NCBI RefSeq assembly: GCF_018736045.1
Contig: NZ_CP076133.1
Span: 124,001 to 188,000 of the forward strand
DNA: 64,000 nucleotides
DNA from: Flammeovirga yaeyamensis
Lineage (GTDB): Bacteria > Bacteroidota > Bacteroidia > Cytophagales > Flammeovirgaceae
Direction: 5' to 3'
Part shown: piece by piece, positions 52,705-63,287 of the stretch
Layout of the letters: every line of letters starts with the position of its first letter
Numbering within the stretch: position 1 is the first letter of the stretch
Made by a program: the position numbers and the translations under genes
The notes under the pieces: model-generated
The model's database searches: none
Seen by the model: only the letters and a program-made list of their open reading frames with translations
Told to the model about the DNA's origin: nothing

Positions 52705-55700
52705 TCATACACTCCCATCAAATTCTTTAGTTCATTTTCTTTGACAATCACATTCGATTTTGCCTTTAAAATGAGTGTTGTTGTTTCTAGCACTTTCTCT
52801 TGGGTATCGGCATAATCTTTAAAGCTGATTAAACCATTTTCGAAAGCATCTCCTTTAATTTTAATTTCTCTTTGACGGAACTCCATGGCCTTTTGAGCAG
52901 TTTGAAGTACCGTTAAAGCATTCTTTAATTCCTGAAGTTTTGTGGTAATCTCTTGATTTGCCTCACGTTTGGTTTCATCCATCTTCACTTTTGCTTGTTG
53001 CACTTGAAGTTTAGAGATTTCTACATTTCTTTGTTTATATCCCCACATCACCAATGGCCAAGTCAAAGTAGCCCCAACAAACACATTGGACTGAGGTACT
53101 AAAGGTACGTTGGCAAAATGGAACCCTTGCGCGGTTAGCGTAATATCTGGAATATGTGATTTCTTATTGTAATTTAACCCGGCTTGTGCTTTGTCCATCA
53201 TCAAAGATGATTCTTTCACTTTGTAGTTGTCGGCGATTAGAGTACTATCAAAAGTGACTCTCGCAATGAGATCTGCCACCTCAGTGGAGTCATATTTTAC
53301 ATCCATCACACTCCAAACAGAATCTTGAGGGAAATTAAGCACCGTATTGAGTTGCATTCTATATTTATCCCCATCAATTTTTGCTTGTTGCTGTTTTGAC
53401 TCATGATCCAGCAGGTCAGCATTCAGCCCTAAAACATATACATCTAAAACTTCTCCTGCTTCTACACCATCGTTTACCTGTTTTAGTTTTTTACGAATCA
53501 GTTCAACCTGATCGTTGTAAGCGTCCACCTTGGCATCTTCTATAGCAATTCCTACATATAATTTAGATACTCCTTCCCTAATTTTACTTTCTACCTCACC
53601 GTACTTATTCATAACAATATTATAATCGACTTGCTTTACATCGCTACCCGATTTAATCTTAAATAATTGAGTGATGGGCTGATAAATACCCAAATTGGCT
53701 ACACCGATAAAACGGTTACTTTCCGGAAGGGTGAATTGCGTTCCCAAATCAATTGGTGGAATACCTCCAATTAATGGCAAATCATTGATACTAATATTTA
53801 CATCAGTGGTTCTTTCGGTATGATAGTACCAAAACACCCCACCATCCAACATCACTTTTGGCAAATAATTGGAAGTAACCTGATCTACTTCTAATTTCTT
53901 CTTCTGTGCCTCAATCGTAATCAACTGCAATTGTTGATTATTTTCTTTTGCGATATTCACACATTCATCCAAAGATATCGTGGATTGTGCATTTACATCA
54001 ATCATAGGCAGACAGCACAATAAAATCAATAATGCCCCACCTTTATTGATGTGATTTTTTAGAAACTCAGTTTCACCGTATTTCCAATACAGAACAGGAA
54101 TGGTTAGTAAAGTCATAAACATCGAAAATATTAATCCTACTGCAAGTACCGTTGCCAAAGGAGCCCACATAGGTGATCCTGAAATTATCATTGGAGTCAC
54201 CCCAATTGCCGCCGCCATTGTAGTTAAGAAAATAGGTCTAATTCTACGTTTACCGGCACTTCTTGCGGCTTCTTTAATTCCCATCCCTTCTTTCACCACC
54301 AATTCATTGGCAAAGTCCACTAGAATAATGGAGTTCCTCACGGATACACCAATTAAACTGGCCAAACCAACAAAGGCTGTAAACCCAAAAGGATATCCTG
54401 AAACCAATAAACCGAAGAACGCTCCAAAGACTGACAATGGAATGGCAGCAAGCACAATACCTACCTGATTTAGTGTTTTAAATTGGAAAAGAATCACTAT
54501 AAAAATGATCAATAAACAATACACCATCACTTGGTTCATTTCTGCGAAGGTCTCTCTTTGGGATTCATCCTCACCACCTACTTCAACTTTATAACCTTTT
54601 GGTAATGGATATTCATCAATGTGCGTTTGTATGGTTTTCAACATTTCAGAAGGTAACACATCACTTTTTGTTTGTGATTCTACTGTAATAGTTTTTACGC
54701 CATTTCTATGTTTGATATTTGAAGGCAACCAAGTTGGTTCTATCTCTGCTATCTGCATTAATGGTACGCTAGCACCCGATAATGGACTACTGATATAATA
54801 GTTCTTTATGGCTTCTATATCTTGATTTTTAATCCCTTCGTCTTGTAATATAATTGGCAATGGAGTGTTCCCTTCCCAAATACTTCCTACCGTTAATCCA
54901 TTATAAGCCAAAGCCAGTTCTCTAAGGATTGTCGATTCAGAAATACCTAACTGATTGGCCACATTCTTATTTGTATTTACTTTTAAACTCAGTTGATTTT
55001 CATAAACATCGGTTGTTACATTATACGACAACTCTGAATCTCTCATGATGCTGTCCATATCAGTAGCAATGGCCAATAATGTAGCATAATCTCTCCCTTT
55101 GATTCTGATTTCTATAGGTGCCTCATATGGAGATCCTTGTTGCATCTTCTTCACCTGAACCAATACCTCTGGGAATTTATCAGGTAGTGAGTTTTCTAAT
55201 TCAGAAACCCACTCCTCTGTAGCTTCAATAGAGACCGTATTGATAAGTATCTGCGATAAATTACTTTGAGGGAACTTAGGAGCGTAATTGTAATAGAATC
55301 TAGGCGAAGAGGTCCCCACGAACGCCGCATAACTATTCAATTTATCATTTCCTTGAATCTCCTTTTCAATCTCTTTAGTGATACTATCGGTTACTGCTAA
55401 AGCGGTTCCTTCTTTTGCTCTAATTTCAATGACAAACTGATTTCTTTCTGCATAAGGGAACTGTTTCTGCTTTAATAATAGATAAAGTGATCCACCAATA
55501 ATTACGGAAACTACAGAAAACACCATCAACAATCTTGGGTATTTAAACGATAAATCGATGCTCTTATCAAAGAATGCTTGAAGGTAATCCAACATGGATT
55601 TTTTATCGTCGGCTTTCTTTTCAAATTTCTTTTTGATGAATGTATAGCAGAGGTAAGGCGTCAACATCATTGCCACTAAATAACTGGCATTAATGGCAAT

Positions 55701-57107
55701 TGCCACAGTGATAGGCAAAGATTGAATAAATTCGCCCACGGCACCTGATAATGTGATTAATGGAAAAAACGAACCTGCGATAGTTAGACCTGCTGTAAAT
55801 ACCGGAATTTTTAGTTCGTCCGCTGACTTCCATGCCGCATCATATGCAGGCAAACCTTCTTCTAGTTTCTCTACGTAATTATCTGCAATCACAATGGCAT
55901 CGTCTACTAACATACCAAGAACCACGATCAATGAGGCCAATGATACTTGTTGAAGCTGTATGCCTATACCATCTAAAATACCGAAAGTAAATGCCACCGT
56001 TACAGGAATGGCTAAAGTGGCGATTAATGCAACTCTAAATGGAAGCAATAATAGTATGACTATAATTACAGAGACAATGGCTATAAAAAACTCTCTGATA
56101 AAGTCGTTGATACTGTCTTTAACGTTCTCTGGCTGATTGACGACAAAATCAATTTTCACATCACTTGGTAGACCCGTTTCAAAATCAGAAACCATGGTTT
56201 CTACTTCCTCTCCAAAATCTACAATGTTATAACCGTTTTGCATTTCTAACGAAATCAGAATAGATTCAGTGCCGTTGACACGAATTTTTTGCTTCTCTTC
56301 CTTTATCCCTCTTTCTACTGTTGCAATATCCTTTACACGAATCACTCCACCATTTGGGTCTTTAGCTATCACTTGGTTCTCTATATCGGCTTGAGTCGAA
56401 AATAAACTTCCATGTACAATACCTATATTCTGACCATCAGCTTTTACTTGTCCACCAGGAACCACGGCATTTTCAGCCCTTAGTGCTGCAAATATTTGAG
56501 GGGTATATATTTTATATTGACTTAGTTTTCTAAAATCAACATTGATATAGTAACACTCTTCTTTTCCTCCCAGCTTCTTCAACTTAGAAAGGGATGGAAT
56601 CTCTCTTAATCGATCACCTAATTGATCAACATAATTCTGTATTTCTCTAGCATCCCTTTTGTCCGATTGGAAAGACATTAATAAGGCGACTGTATCCCCA
56701 AAATCAGATTGTACAAAAGGTCCAATTACTCCTGCAGGAAGTTCAGCTAATCGAAGTTGAGTCAAAGAGTGTTGTAGTTTAGACCAAAAGATATCTGCAT
56801 TGGTAACATAATCCTGAAGCTCTACGACAATATAAAGTACCCCTTCTCTAGAATTACTGTGTGTCTTTTCTTTGTTTACTTCTTCAAAACTAAATAACAG
56901 GTCCTCAATTTTATCCGTGACTTGTTGTTCTACGTCGGTGCTACTTGCCCCAGGAAATGCAGCTACCACTAAACCTTCTCTGATATTAAACTTTGGATCT
57001 TCTCTTCTGGGCATTGTTTGTAATGAAAAGACCCCATACATCACAATTAGAAATGTGATGGTAAGGATAATCTGTTTATTATCTAATGCACTTTTTACAA
57101 TCGACAT
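52701..57107 (-). CDS. RND efflux transporter fused to TolC-like outer-membrane channel
   Basis: The 1468 residues combine two proteins. Residues 1 to about 1010 are a full AcrB-type RND permease, with the proton-relay DD in VVLGMLVDDAIVIADN and a periplasmic pore domain. After a hydrophobic stretch at about 1019-1037 (ALLILLCCLPMIDVNAQ) that looks like an internal signal peptide with an AQ cleavage site, the rest is a TolC-like outer-membrane factor with two long coiled-coil repeats. The chain may be cut into two at this site. It is the downstream partner of the adaptor gene, 18 bases away. Confidence 0.87.
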   Translation of the reverse strand: MSIVKSALDNKQIILTITFLIVMYGVFSLQTMPRREDPKFNIREGLVVAAFPGASSTDVEQQVTDKIEDLLFSFEEVNKEKTHSNSREGVLYIVVELQDYVTNADIFWSKLQHSLTQLRLAELPAGVIGPFVQSDFGDTVALLMSFQSDKRDAREIQNYVDQLGDRLREIPSLSKLKKLGGKEECYYINVDFRKLSQYKIYTPQIFAALRAENAVVPGGQVKADGQNIGIVHGSLFSTQADIENQVIAKDPNGGVIRVKDIATVERGIKEEKQKIRVNGTESILISLEMQNGYNIVDFGEEVETMVSDFETGLPSDVKIDFVVNQPENVKDSINDFIREFFIAIVSVIIVILLLLPFRVALIATLAIPVTVAFTFGILDGIGIQLQQVSLASLIVVLGMLVDDAIVIADNYVEKLEEGLPAYDAAWKSADELKIPVFTAGLTIAGSFFPLITLSGAVGEFIQSLPITVAIAINASYLVAMMLTPYLCYTFIKKKFEKKADDKKSMLDYLQAFFDKSIDLSFKYPRLLMVFSVVSVIIGGSLYLLLKQKQFPYAERNQFVIEIRAKEGTALAVTDSITKEIEKEIQGNDKLNSYAAFVGTSSPRFYYNYAPKFPQSNLSQILINTVSIEATEEWVSELENSLPDKFPEVLVQVKKMQQGSPYEAPIEIRIKGRDYATLLAIATDMDSIMRDSELSYNVTTDVYENQLSLKVNTNKNVANQLGISESTILRELALAYNGLTVGSIWEGNTPLPIILQDEGIKNQDIEAIKNYYISSPLSGASVPLMQIAEIEPTWLPSNIKHRNGVKTITVESQTKSDVLPSEMLKTIQTHIDEYPLPKGYKVEVGGEDESQRETFAEMNQVMVYCLLIIFIVILFQFKTLNQVGIVLAAIPLSVFGAFFGLLVSGYPFGFTAFVGLASLIGVSVRNSIILVDFANELVVKEGMGIKEAARSAGKRRIRPIFLTTMAAAIGVTPMIISGSPMWAPLATVLAVGLIFSMFMTLLTIPVLYWKYGETEFLKNHINKGGALLILLCCLPMIDVNAQSTISLDECVNIAKENNQQLQLITIEAQKKKLEVDQVTSNYLPKVMLDGGVFWYYHTERTTDVNISINDLPLIGGIPPIDLGTQFTLPESNRFIGVANLGIYQPITQLFKIKSGSDVKQVDYNIVMNKYGEVESKIREGVSKLYVGIAIEDAKVDAYNDQVELIRKKLKQVNDGVEAGEVLDVYVLGLNADLLDHESKQQQAKIDGDKYRMQLNTVLNFPQDSVWSVMDVKYDSTEVADLIARVTFDSTLIADNYKVKESSLMMDKAQAGLNYNKKSHIPDITLTAQGFHFANVPLVPQSNVFVGATLTWPLVMWGYKQRNVEISKLQVQQAKVKMDETKREANQEITTKLQELKNALTVLQTAQKAMEFRQREIKIKGDAFENGLISFKDYADTQEKVLETTTLILKAKSNVIVKENELKNLMGVYE

Positions 57108-57125
57108 ATCTTTCTGTTGGTGTAA

Positions 57126-58139
57126 TTAATAGTTTAAAGCATCTCCATCCATCAATTTTAATGGAGGATTCGTGACTAATAGATCGCCTTCGAATAGTCC
57201 CTTGGTTATTTCAACATGGTTTCCAGAGATCTTGCCTGTAATAATTCTTTTCTTGAAGGCCGTTTTGTTTCTAGCTAAAAACACATAATCTAATCCATCG
57301 ATGTCTCTCACTACTAAAGACATTGGAATTTCAATTTGATCCCTTTGTACCGTTTCAGTCAATTCCGCTGTACACATCATTCCTTCTCGTAACTGTTCAT
57401 TTACTTCTGGTAAAAGAATATCAACCGTAAAGGACCTTGTCAGCTTAGATGCCGACGGGTACACTTTGTTAATCTCACCAGTATATTCCTTATCTGCTAT
57501 TTTTACCTCTACTTTTCCAGAAAGTTCTATCAAATTAATTTTGTTTTCTGGAACACCTACCGATGCATAAAGCGATGTGTTATCCAACAAACTTACTATT
57601 GGTTCTCCCTTGGAAATTCCTCCACCTGGACGTGCCCAAATTTTTCCTACTTTTCCAGAAATGGATGAATATAAGGTAGTGTATTTCAGTTTATTCTTAT
57701 AGATATTATACCCTGCCTCGGCTTGTTGCTGTAAAGAAACTATTTTCTGATAATCGGCCTCAGCTAAACTTCCTGCCTTATACATTTTAGTTAAACGTGA
57801 TAACTGATCGTTGGCCTCATCTAATTTTGCTTTCGACACTTTTAAAGCTTGTTGATAATCTTCTGTGTCTAATTGAGCGATTTTCTGACCTTTTTTGATA
57901 TTCTGTCCTTCTTTAACATACAATCGGGTCAATTTACCATCGACTAAAAAAGATAATTGATGATTTCCCTCTGCTTTTAACTCTCCCAACAATTCAAGAA
58001 CAATGGGTTTAGTTTTGGAGGCTACTTTTTCAACTTTAACAGCATACTCTTTAGGGGCTTTCTTTTGTGTGACTTCCTGAGTGCAAGAAAATAGGATGCT
58101 TAATAAGATAATGGGAGAAAATAGTAATTTACTTTTCAT
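57126..58139 (-). CDS. RND periplasmic adaptor (HlyD/MFP) lipoprotein
   Basis: The 337-residue membrane fusion protein has a lipobox LFSC (C19), a barrel-sandwich/lipoyl-type domain with QLSFLVDGKLTRLYVKEGQNIKKGQ (about 63-90), an alpha-hairpin with a coiled coil (about 95-145) and a beta-barrel domain (about 190-260). It links the RND permease to the outer-membrane channel. Together with the fused gene it forms a complete tripartite pump in two genes. Substrate unknown; the transporter looks like the drug/HAE1 rather than the heavy-metal class. Confidence 0.88.
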   Translation of the reverse strand: MKSKLLFSPIILLSILFSCTQEVTQKKAPKEYAVKVEKVASKTKPIVLELLGELKAEGNHQLSFLVDGKLTRLYVKEGQNIKKGQKIAQLDTEDYQQALKVSKAKLDEANDQLSRLTKMYKAGSLAEADYQKIVSLQQQAEAGYNIYKNKLKYTTLYSSISGKVGKIWARPGGGISKGEPIVSLLDNTSLYASVGVPENKINLIELSGKVEVKIADKEYTGEINKVYPSASKLTRSFTVDILLPEVNEQLREGMMCTAELTETVQRDQIEIPMSLVVRDIDGLDYVFLARNKTAFKKRIITGKISGNHVEITKGLFEGDLLVTNPPLKLMDGDALNY

Positions 58140-58867
58140 AAAAATCAGATAATTTTTGATTGATATAAGTTACAGTTATTAGTTATTTTAAAAAAGCATT
58201 ACATAACTTTTTTTAAGAGAATATCAGGATTGATGCTAATAAATGCTAAATGTATGATACAAAAAAATAACCCCACATAATGTGCGAGGTTACTTTAATC
58301 ATCTTAAATACTATTTAAAACTAAAACTATTACAACTAGTTTGTTAATTCTTGAGTATGAAACAACTTAATATTTTAAAACTGTCTTTTTTTCAAATACA
58401 AATATGGAAATAAAAAAATGATAAATGAATAATTATTCACTTATTAACAATGATAAAAACACAACTTATTGATTGTGTTTAAAATAAAATAAAACACTTA
58501 TAAAAACAGTAGAGCCAAAATATAACTTTGGCTCTACTTTCATCTACTTTATTCTTTATTTTATTGAGCAGTAAGTTCGTTAGTCTTGTTGTTAAACTTT
58601 AATGTAAACAAATAAGGGTATATTCTTTTTTGATAATCAAATTTAGGTAGAAAACACCCTAATCGTCAATCCCTCAAATGGGGGATTTTCTTCGTTATAT
58701 CTAAATAAGTTTAAAGATTTTAGAGTTAAACAAAATTGCAACCGATTACATTCCTATGATTAAGATATATTAAAGATAATGAGTCAACTAAAGAAATTGT
58801 AATGCGTTTTATTTACTGTACTTGGAATTACCAAGACTCATGATTTTCCAAAAAACAATAACCAAAA
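58140..58867. other. Long intergenic region with remnants
   Basis: This 728-base AT-rich region holds three things. A minus-strand terminator-like hairpin at 58268-58291 is followed by a T-run. A second hairpin, TAGAGCCAAA/TTTGGCTCTA, lies at 58510-58536. A short open stretch precedes it on the minus strand (see the pseudogene entry). I see no other gene. Confidence 0.4.
58561..58665 (-). pseudogene. Possible gene remnant (C-terminal 34 codons)
   Basis: On the minus strand, the 34 codons before a TAA read FDYQKRIYPYLFTLKFNNKT and NELTAQ, protein-like and followed 25 bases later by a terminator hairpin. There is an in-frame stop just upstream and no start codon, so it may be the decayed end of a gene. 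Could be chance. Confidence 0.25.
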
Positions 58868-59191
58868 ATGAAAAAATTAGTTCTTGCATTATCGGTTCTT
58901 ACATTACTTAGTGTTTCAACATTTGCATCAACATATAATAAGATTAAAAACTTAGTATATATCGAACAAATGGACAATAATGTAACAGTTCAAGAGAATT
59001 TAGAAAAAATTTCTAAAGACTATGTTGATGGTGATATTTTACAACAAAAATTCTTCGAGTATGAAGAAAATGGTGTAAAGAAATATCAACTTCAAATTGT
59101 AGAAGATATTACATATAAAAGAATTATGATTACTACAGAAGACGGTAAAGATTATTGTCAAGTATCATTAATTAATAGAAATATTGACTAA
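58868..59191 (+). CDS. Small secreted protein (107 aa)
   Basis: The product has a signal peptide (MKKLVLALSVLTLLSVSTFA, cut near residue 20) and an 87-residue mature part with a helix (VTVQENLEKISKDYVDG) and two beta-strand segments. No family recognised. It is monocistronic, and its transcript ends in the terminator at 59212-59243. Confidence 0.5.
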   Translation: MKKLVLALSVLTLLSVSTFASTYNKIKNLVYIEQMDNNVTVQENLEKISKDYVDGDILQQKFFEYEENGVKKYQLQIVEDITYKRIMITTEDGKDYCQVSLINRNID

Positions 59192-59211
59192 TTAGTTAAG
59201 TCATATATTTC

Positions 59212-59243
59212 AAAAGAGCAGTAAATTTCTTTACTGCTCTTTT
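59212..59243. terminator. Bidirectional terminator
   Basis: A 14-bp stem AAAAGAGCAGTAAA/TTTACTGCTCTTTT with a 4-base loop and T-runs on both strands, between the 107-aa and 58-aa genes. Confidence 0.85.
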
Positions 59244-59407
59244 TTATGTCTTTCTATTTTGTATATCAAAAATATAATAGAGCCTAACGAGGTTCCAATA
59301 GGAACAATGGTCTTCCAACTAGTGTAATAAGCTATAATTTGCAATGGAATAAGAGATATTAAAGCTCCTATAACAATCCACTTTAAATAAGGAGGCCGTT
59401 TTTCCAT
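59231..59407 (-). CDS. Small two-span membrane protein (58 aa)
   Basis: ATG at 59407 on the minus strand starts a 58-residue frame: MEKRPPYLKWIVIGALISLI, a second hydrophobic part (about 33-49, IVPIGTSLGSIIFLIYK) and a basic tail. The gene ends in the terminator stem and begins 34 bases after the stop of the large T9SS gene, so it may be its downstream partner. No family known. Confidence 0.5.
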   Translation of the reverse strand: MEKRPPYLKWIVIGALISLIPLQIIAYYTSWKTIVPIGTSLGSIIFLIYKIERHKKEQ

Positions 59408-59441
59408 AATTAAAATTCTTTATTTCGCCTCTCAATTTACG

Positions 59442-62400
59442 TTATCTTTTGTAATCTCCCACAATTATCTTCTGATGTACTATCTCTTTATTCGTCCCAA
59501 AAAGTTTGACAAAATAAATCCCGCTTTTCAAGGAATTTAAATAGTAATCATTGGATTGAACTCTATTATCTAGAATGATTAATTTACCCGATAAATCATA
59601 CAATTTTATTGTCGATATCATAAAGCCAGCTTCGATATTTACTTTACCTTCGAAACTAGGGTTTGGATATACTTTAATCAAATTATCAAGTTGATCACTT
59701 AATGATGTCACCCACTCTTCATCTTGAATGTTCATTGTATCAGAAACTACAGAACATCCTAATGAGTCTGTTGCTTTTACTACATATTTCCCCACTCTTG
59801 ATGGGTGTATAAATAATGTTTGATCTGCAATGAACTCATCTCCAAAATACCAAGAGTATACTTTTGTTGAGTCTGCATTCCCTACCCTTAATGTTTGATT
59901 TTGATATAAAATATCAGGAGTCGTAAAAGCTGCTTTTTGATTTACAGTCAAAGAATTGGAATAAGCCAAACAACCACCCGAGGTCACTGCCCTTACAGTA
60001 TAGACACCCTCTTTGAATGTAGTAAAAGTAGGATTTGTTGCATCAGAAATAATTGTATCATTAACATACCATTGATATGCTAAATTTGTATCAATAGGAT
60101 TAGCGTATAATTGAATATTAATATTTTCATTACTACAAAACCAAGTATGTCTTTCTGATAAAATCTGTATAGAATCCTGTTGAGCACAATCTACTCCTAC
60201 ATGAGCTTCGAATAATTTCAAACGTAAACCAGTCCAATTTGAGTGGGTAGAATAACAACTATACATACCTTTATCACTCATAGAAATATTAGATAAATTC
60301 AATTCAACTCCAATTGATGTCGTATCCTTAAACCATTCCAAAACTTCTCCATCTACAACCGCATAATTATGACTGTAATTATCTCCCAACTGCTTACTTA
60401 TATACTCTCTTTTTAATACATTAAATTGAGGTATTGCTTCTGTATTGGAAGGATTTAAATTTGATAAACCTGAGAAATCCAGCTGATTGAAAGATACGTT
60501 TACTTGTGTTTCTGAAGGAGGAGCGACAGTAACATTGTTTATCTTATTATTTGATATATCTAACTTAATTACTGTTGTAGGAAGACTGTAACTCCATTTT
60601 TTCAAGACATTATGGTCTACATAGACTTCTGACATAAAAGATTTATTCTCAAAAATATCACCCAATGTATCCAAGTTATTGTAACTTAAATCGAGAATTC
60701 TCAACTGATTTGAACCTTGTAAATTACGATCTACTGTATGTATATTGTTATGACTTGCCAATACATGTCTTAGATCATCCAATCCACTTAGTTGTGGTAG
60801 TCGGTTTAAACTATTATGATGAATGTAAAGTGTCCTTAAACTCCTTAATGCTGCTAAGGAAGCTACATCATCATCCTCTAGTTGATTATAAGATAAATCC
60901 AATAACCACAACTCTTTCAATCTCCAAATGGAATCAGACACGGATTGTAAATTACAATTGGCTACTTTTAAAATTTGTAACTTCTTTAGATCTCTAACTT
61001 TTTCAGGTAGGTGTGTCAAAGAAGGTGTATTAGATAAATCCAATTGAGTAATCTTACCTGATGTATTCGATAAATACCTTGGCCAATCTGATATAGGATC
61101 TGATGAATTATAACTTATTTGTAGTTCATCAAATATTGATTTTAATATCAAAGAATCTGTAGATGATATTGGTTGTTCATTGGTTTCCTCTTCTTGAGTT
61201 TGTCTTTCCTTTACTTTAATGATTAGGGTATCATTTGCCGAACAAGCATTTAGATCATATGTACTTGCAAAAACCCAATACACTCCAGCTCCTCTATCCT
61301 GGGGAGAAAATAATGAGTTGCCCATTTGAGGTGTTTCATTGTTGACAGAAAAAGACACCAAACTAAAACTTTCACCGTTTACATTCCCTCCTAAAGTAAT
61401 ATTTGGATCATCATTATAGATAAACAGTGAATCGTCAGTAAAAGCATTACCATTGACGGTAATTTGCAACTCGGATTTTTTATAAACGGAAACAGGAATT
61501 TCTACTGAATCCTCTAAAATGCCATCATTTCCTACAAAAAAGGCTTCCCAAACAATATTTCTCATCCCTCCAGGTGGAATAGTTTCATCAAATAGTAAAT
61601 TGGGTTGAAGAAGCAAAGGGTCAGCAACTGTAATACCGTCACCTACGACTTTTACGAGTGTTAAATCATTGAAACCATTGGTAGAGGTATTCATAGTGAT
61701 ATTTTGATTCGGTGTATTTGAACATATCACCGAAGGTAAATTTAAAAGAGTAGTTGGATCAAACACATGAAATACCGTTTGTACCGTTTTTGTACAATTA
61801 CCATCTGATAAAGAATAGGTTATTTGATGTGACCCAACACCCGCAGAATTAGGGGTAAATGAATTGTTCATCACTCCTGCTCCGCTACAAGTTAAAATCA
61901 CCCCATCATTATCAATATTTGTGGACATCGTAATTGCCGTATTTGAGTTCACATTAAACCTTTTCGTGTTTGGAAAAGTCGTTACAGCGATCGCATCAAC
62001 ATCGGTAACATCAATGTCTATTTCATTAGAATAAAAAGTATCTGTACCATTAGAAATAACTCTTTTATAAGCATAATTACCATCTACAGGGACTGAGGCC
62101 ACTGTAAAATTCATACTATTAGAGTTAGGTAAAATAGTCCATTCCCCTTCATTTTCTCTTTGCTCCCAATGTATCACCGCCGTTTCTCCGTCTCTTGTAA
62201 TCGATGCAGTATCAACCACATTACCAGTAAGAGTTAAGTTAATGTCATGATTACAAAATACTTCTGTTGAAGGGGTATTAATATAATTCTCTAATTGTGG
62301 AGTAGTTGAAACAGAAAAATAAACATTACTAGCATCAGTTGTTGTACTCTTTAGTGCTGAATTCCCTGCTGAATCCAATGCAGTAATTGAGAAGGCTAAA

Positions 62401-63011
62401 GGGTTAGAATGTGTTTCTGTGGGTAAGACATCAAACGTTTTGATAAATGTAAAATTTGTAGGTGTCTGATCAGATAATTCTAAATCTTCACCTTCTAGTT
62501 GAGCGGAAATTGTTTCAATCGGTTCGGACATAATCACTTTTAAGTATACCGTATTCCCGTTATCAATTAAAGTATTGTCGGCGGGATTATCGGTGTTGAT
62601 CTGAACCACATTGAAATTGGGAGAATACGAATCAAATATATATTGACGTGAGGAATAATAATTCAATTCATCTTGATTAAACTGTAGATTTATATTGTCA
62701 CCGTCCGCAAAAGAATAACTGATATTGGTCATAATATCATAATCACTCCCATCAGTATTTGAAACTACGTTAATGAGAACTGTAGATATGGGCATATCAT
62801 TGACTAAAACTGTAAAATTAGCAGCTACTGGGAAGATACTTTCACCCGTTAGATCCCACACCAAATTTGATGAATTTGTATGGGTACTTTCGTTGTGGGT
62901 AAAAGATGATATTGATTGAGAAAAGGCATTAAAGGCTGTCAAAAAAAGAATAATAAAACTTAACACAACCGATAATAAACCATTATCAAAATGATATGAA
63001 AAGCGTTTCAT
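59442..63011 (-). CDS. Large T9SS-secreted leucine-rich-repeat protein
   Basis: The 1189-residue protein has a signal peptide, several Ig-like/PKD-like domains (about 30-600), a run of about nine leucine-rich repeats (about 640-840, with LWLLDLSYNQL, LRILDLSYNNL and VIKLDISNNKI), more Ig-like domains (about 960-1100) and a type A T9SS sorting domain at the end (YPNPSFEGKVNIEAGF to KIIVGDYKR). It should be exported across the outer membrane and anchored or released. LRR proteins of this sort in Bacteroidota bind proteins or glycans, but the ligand is unknown. Confidence 0.85.
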   Translation of the reverse strand: MKRFSYHFDNGLLSVVLSFIILFLTAFNAFSQSISSFTHNESTHTNSSNLVWDLTGESIFPVAANFTVLVNDMPISTVLINVVSNTDGSDYDIMTNISYSFADGDNINLQFNQDELNYYSSRQYIFDSYSPNFNVVQINTDNPADNTLIDNGNTVYLKVIMSEPIETISAQLEGEDLELSDQTPTNFTFIKTFDVLPTETHSNPLAFSITALDSAGNSALKSTTTDASNVYFSVSTTPQLENYINTPSTEVFCNHDINLTLTGNVVDTASITRDGETAVIHWEQRENEGEWTILPNSNSMNFTVASVPVDGNYAYKRVISNGTDTFYSNEIDIDVTDVDAIAVTTFPNTKRFNVNSNTAITMSTNIDNDGVILTCSGAGVMNNSFTPNSAGVGSHQITYSLSDGNCTKTVQTVFHVFDPTTLLNLPSVICSNTPNQNITMNTSTNGFNDLTLVKVVGDGITVADPLLLQPNLLFDETIPPGGMRNIVWEAFFVGNDGILEDSVEIPVSVYKKSELQITVNGNAFTDDSLFIYNDDPNITLGGNVNGESFSLVSFSVNNETPQMGNSLFSPQDRGAGVYWVFASTYDLNACSANDTLIIKVKERQTQEEETNEQPISSTDSLILKSIFDELQISYNSSDPISDWPRYLSNTSGKITQLDLSNTPSLTHLPEKVRDLKKLQILKVANCNLQSVSDSIWRLKELWLLDLSYNQLEDDDVASLAALRSLRTLYIHHNSLNRLPQLSGLDDLRHVLASHNNIHTVDRNLQGSNQLRILDLSYNNLDTLGDIFENKSFMSEVYVDHNVLKKWSYSLPTTVIKLDISNNKINNVTVAPPSETQVNVSFNQLDFSGLSNLNPSNTEAIPQFNVLKREYISKQLGDNYSHNYAVVDGEVLEWFKDTTSIGVELNLSNISMSDKGMYSCYSTHSNWTGLRLKLFEAHVGVDCAQQDSIQILSERHTWFCSNENINIQLYANPIDTNLAYQWYVNDTIISDATNPTFTTFKEGVYTVRAVTSGGCLAYSNSLTVNQKAAFTTPDILYQNQTLRVGNADSTKVYSWYFGDEFIADQTLFIHPSRVGKYVVKATDSLGCSVVSDTMNIQDEEWVTSLSDQLDNLIKVYPNPSFEGKVNIEAGFMISTIKLYDLSGKLIILDNRVQSNDYYLNSLKSGIYFVKLFGTNKEIVHQKIIVGDYKR

Positions 63012-63287
63012 TTAAGAGGGTAAAATTAGGTACAATTAGGTTTTTGCTTAAACACAAGTAACTAATATTTAATCACTTAACCTATATTTCTTGATTAATT
63101 CATCCGAAAATGAAATTTTTAAAAGATATATTTATCTTCTATATACATGGTTGATGCATTGTTTAGAATGCATCTAAACTACAAAAGGTGATGAAAAGCA
63201 CTATTTTTTAGTGTCATCCCTTTTTATCTTTACAAGGTAAATTTTGAATCAAACTGGAAATATAACTCGAATTAGTGAATTAAGCCT

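Noticed and set aside
52591-52815. Plus-strand frame overlapping the 56-aa gene and RND end
   Set aside because: It crosses the terminator and both neighbouring genes; the 56-aa frame explains the region better.
54100-54468. Open frame of 122 codons on the plus strand inside the RND gene
   Set aside because: It is antisense to the permease, has no start signal of its own and repeats the shadow pattern of the coding strand.
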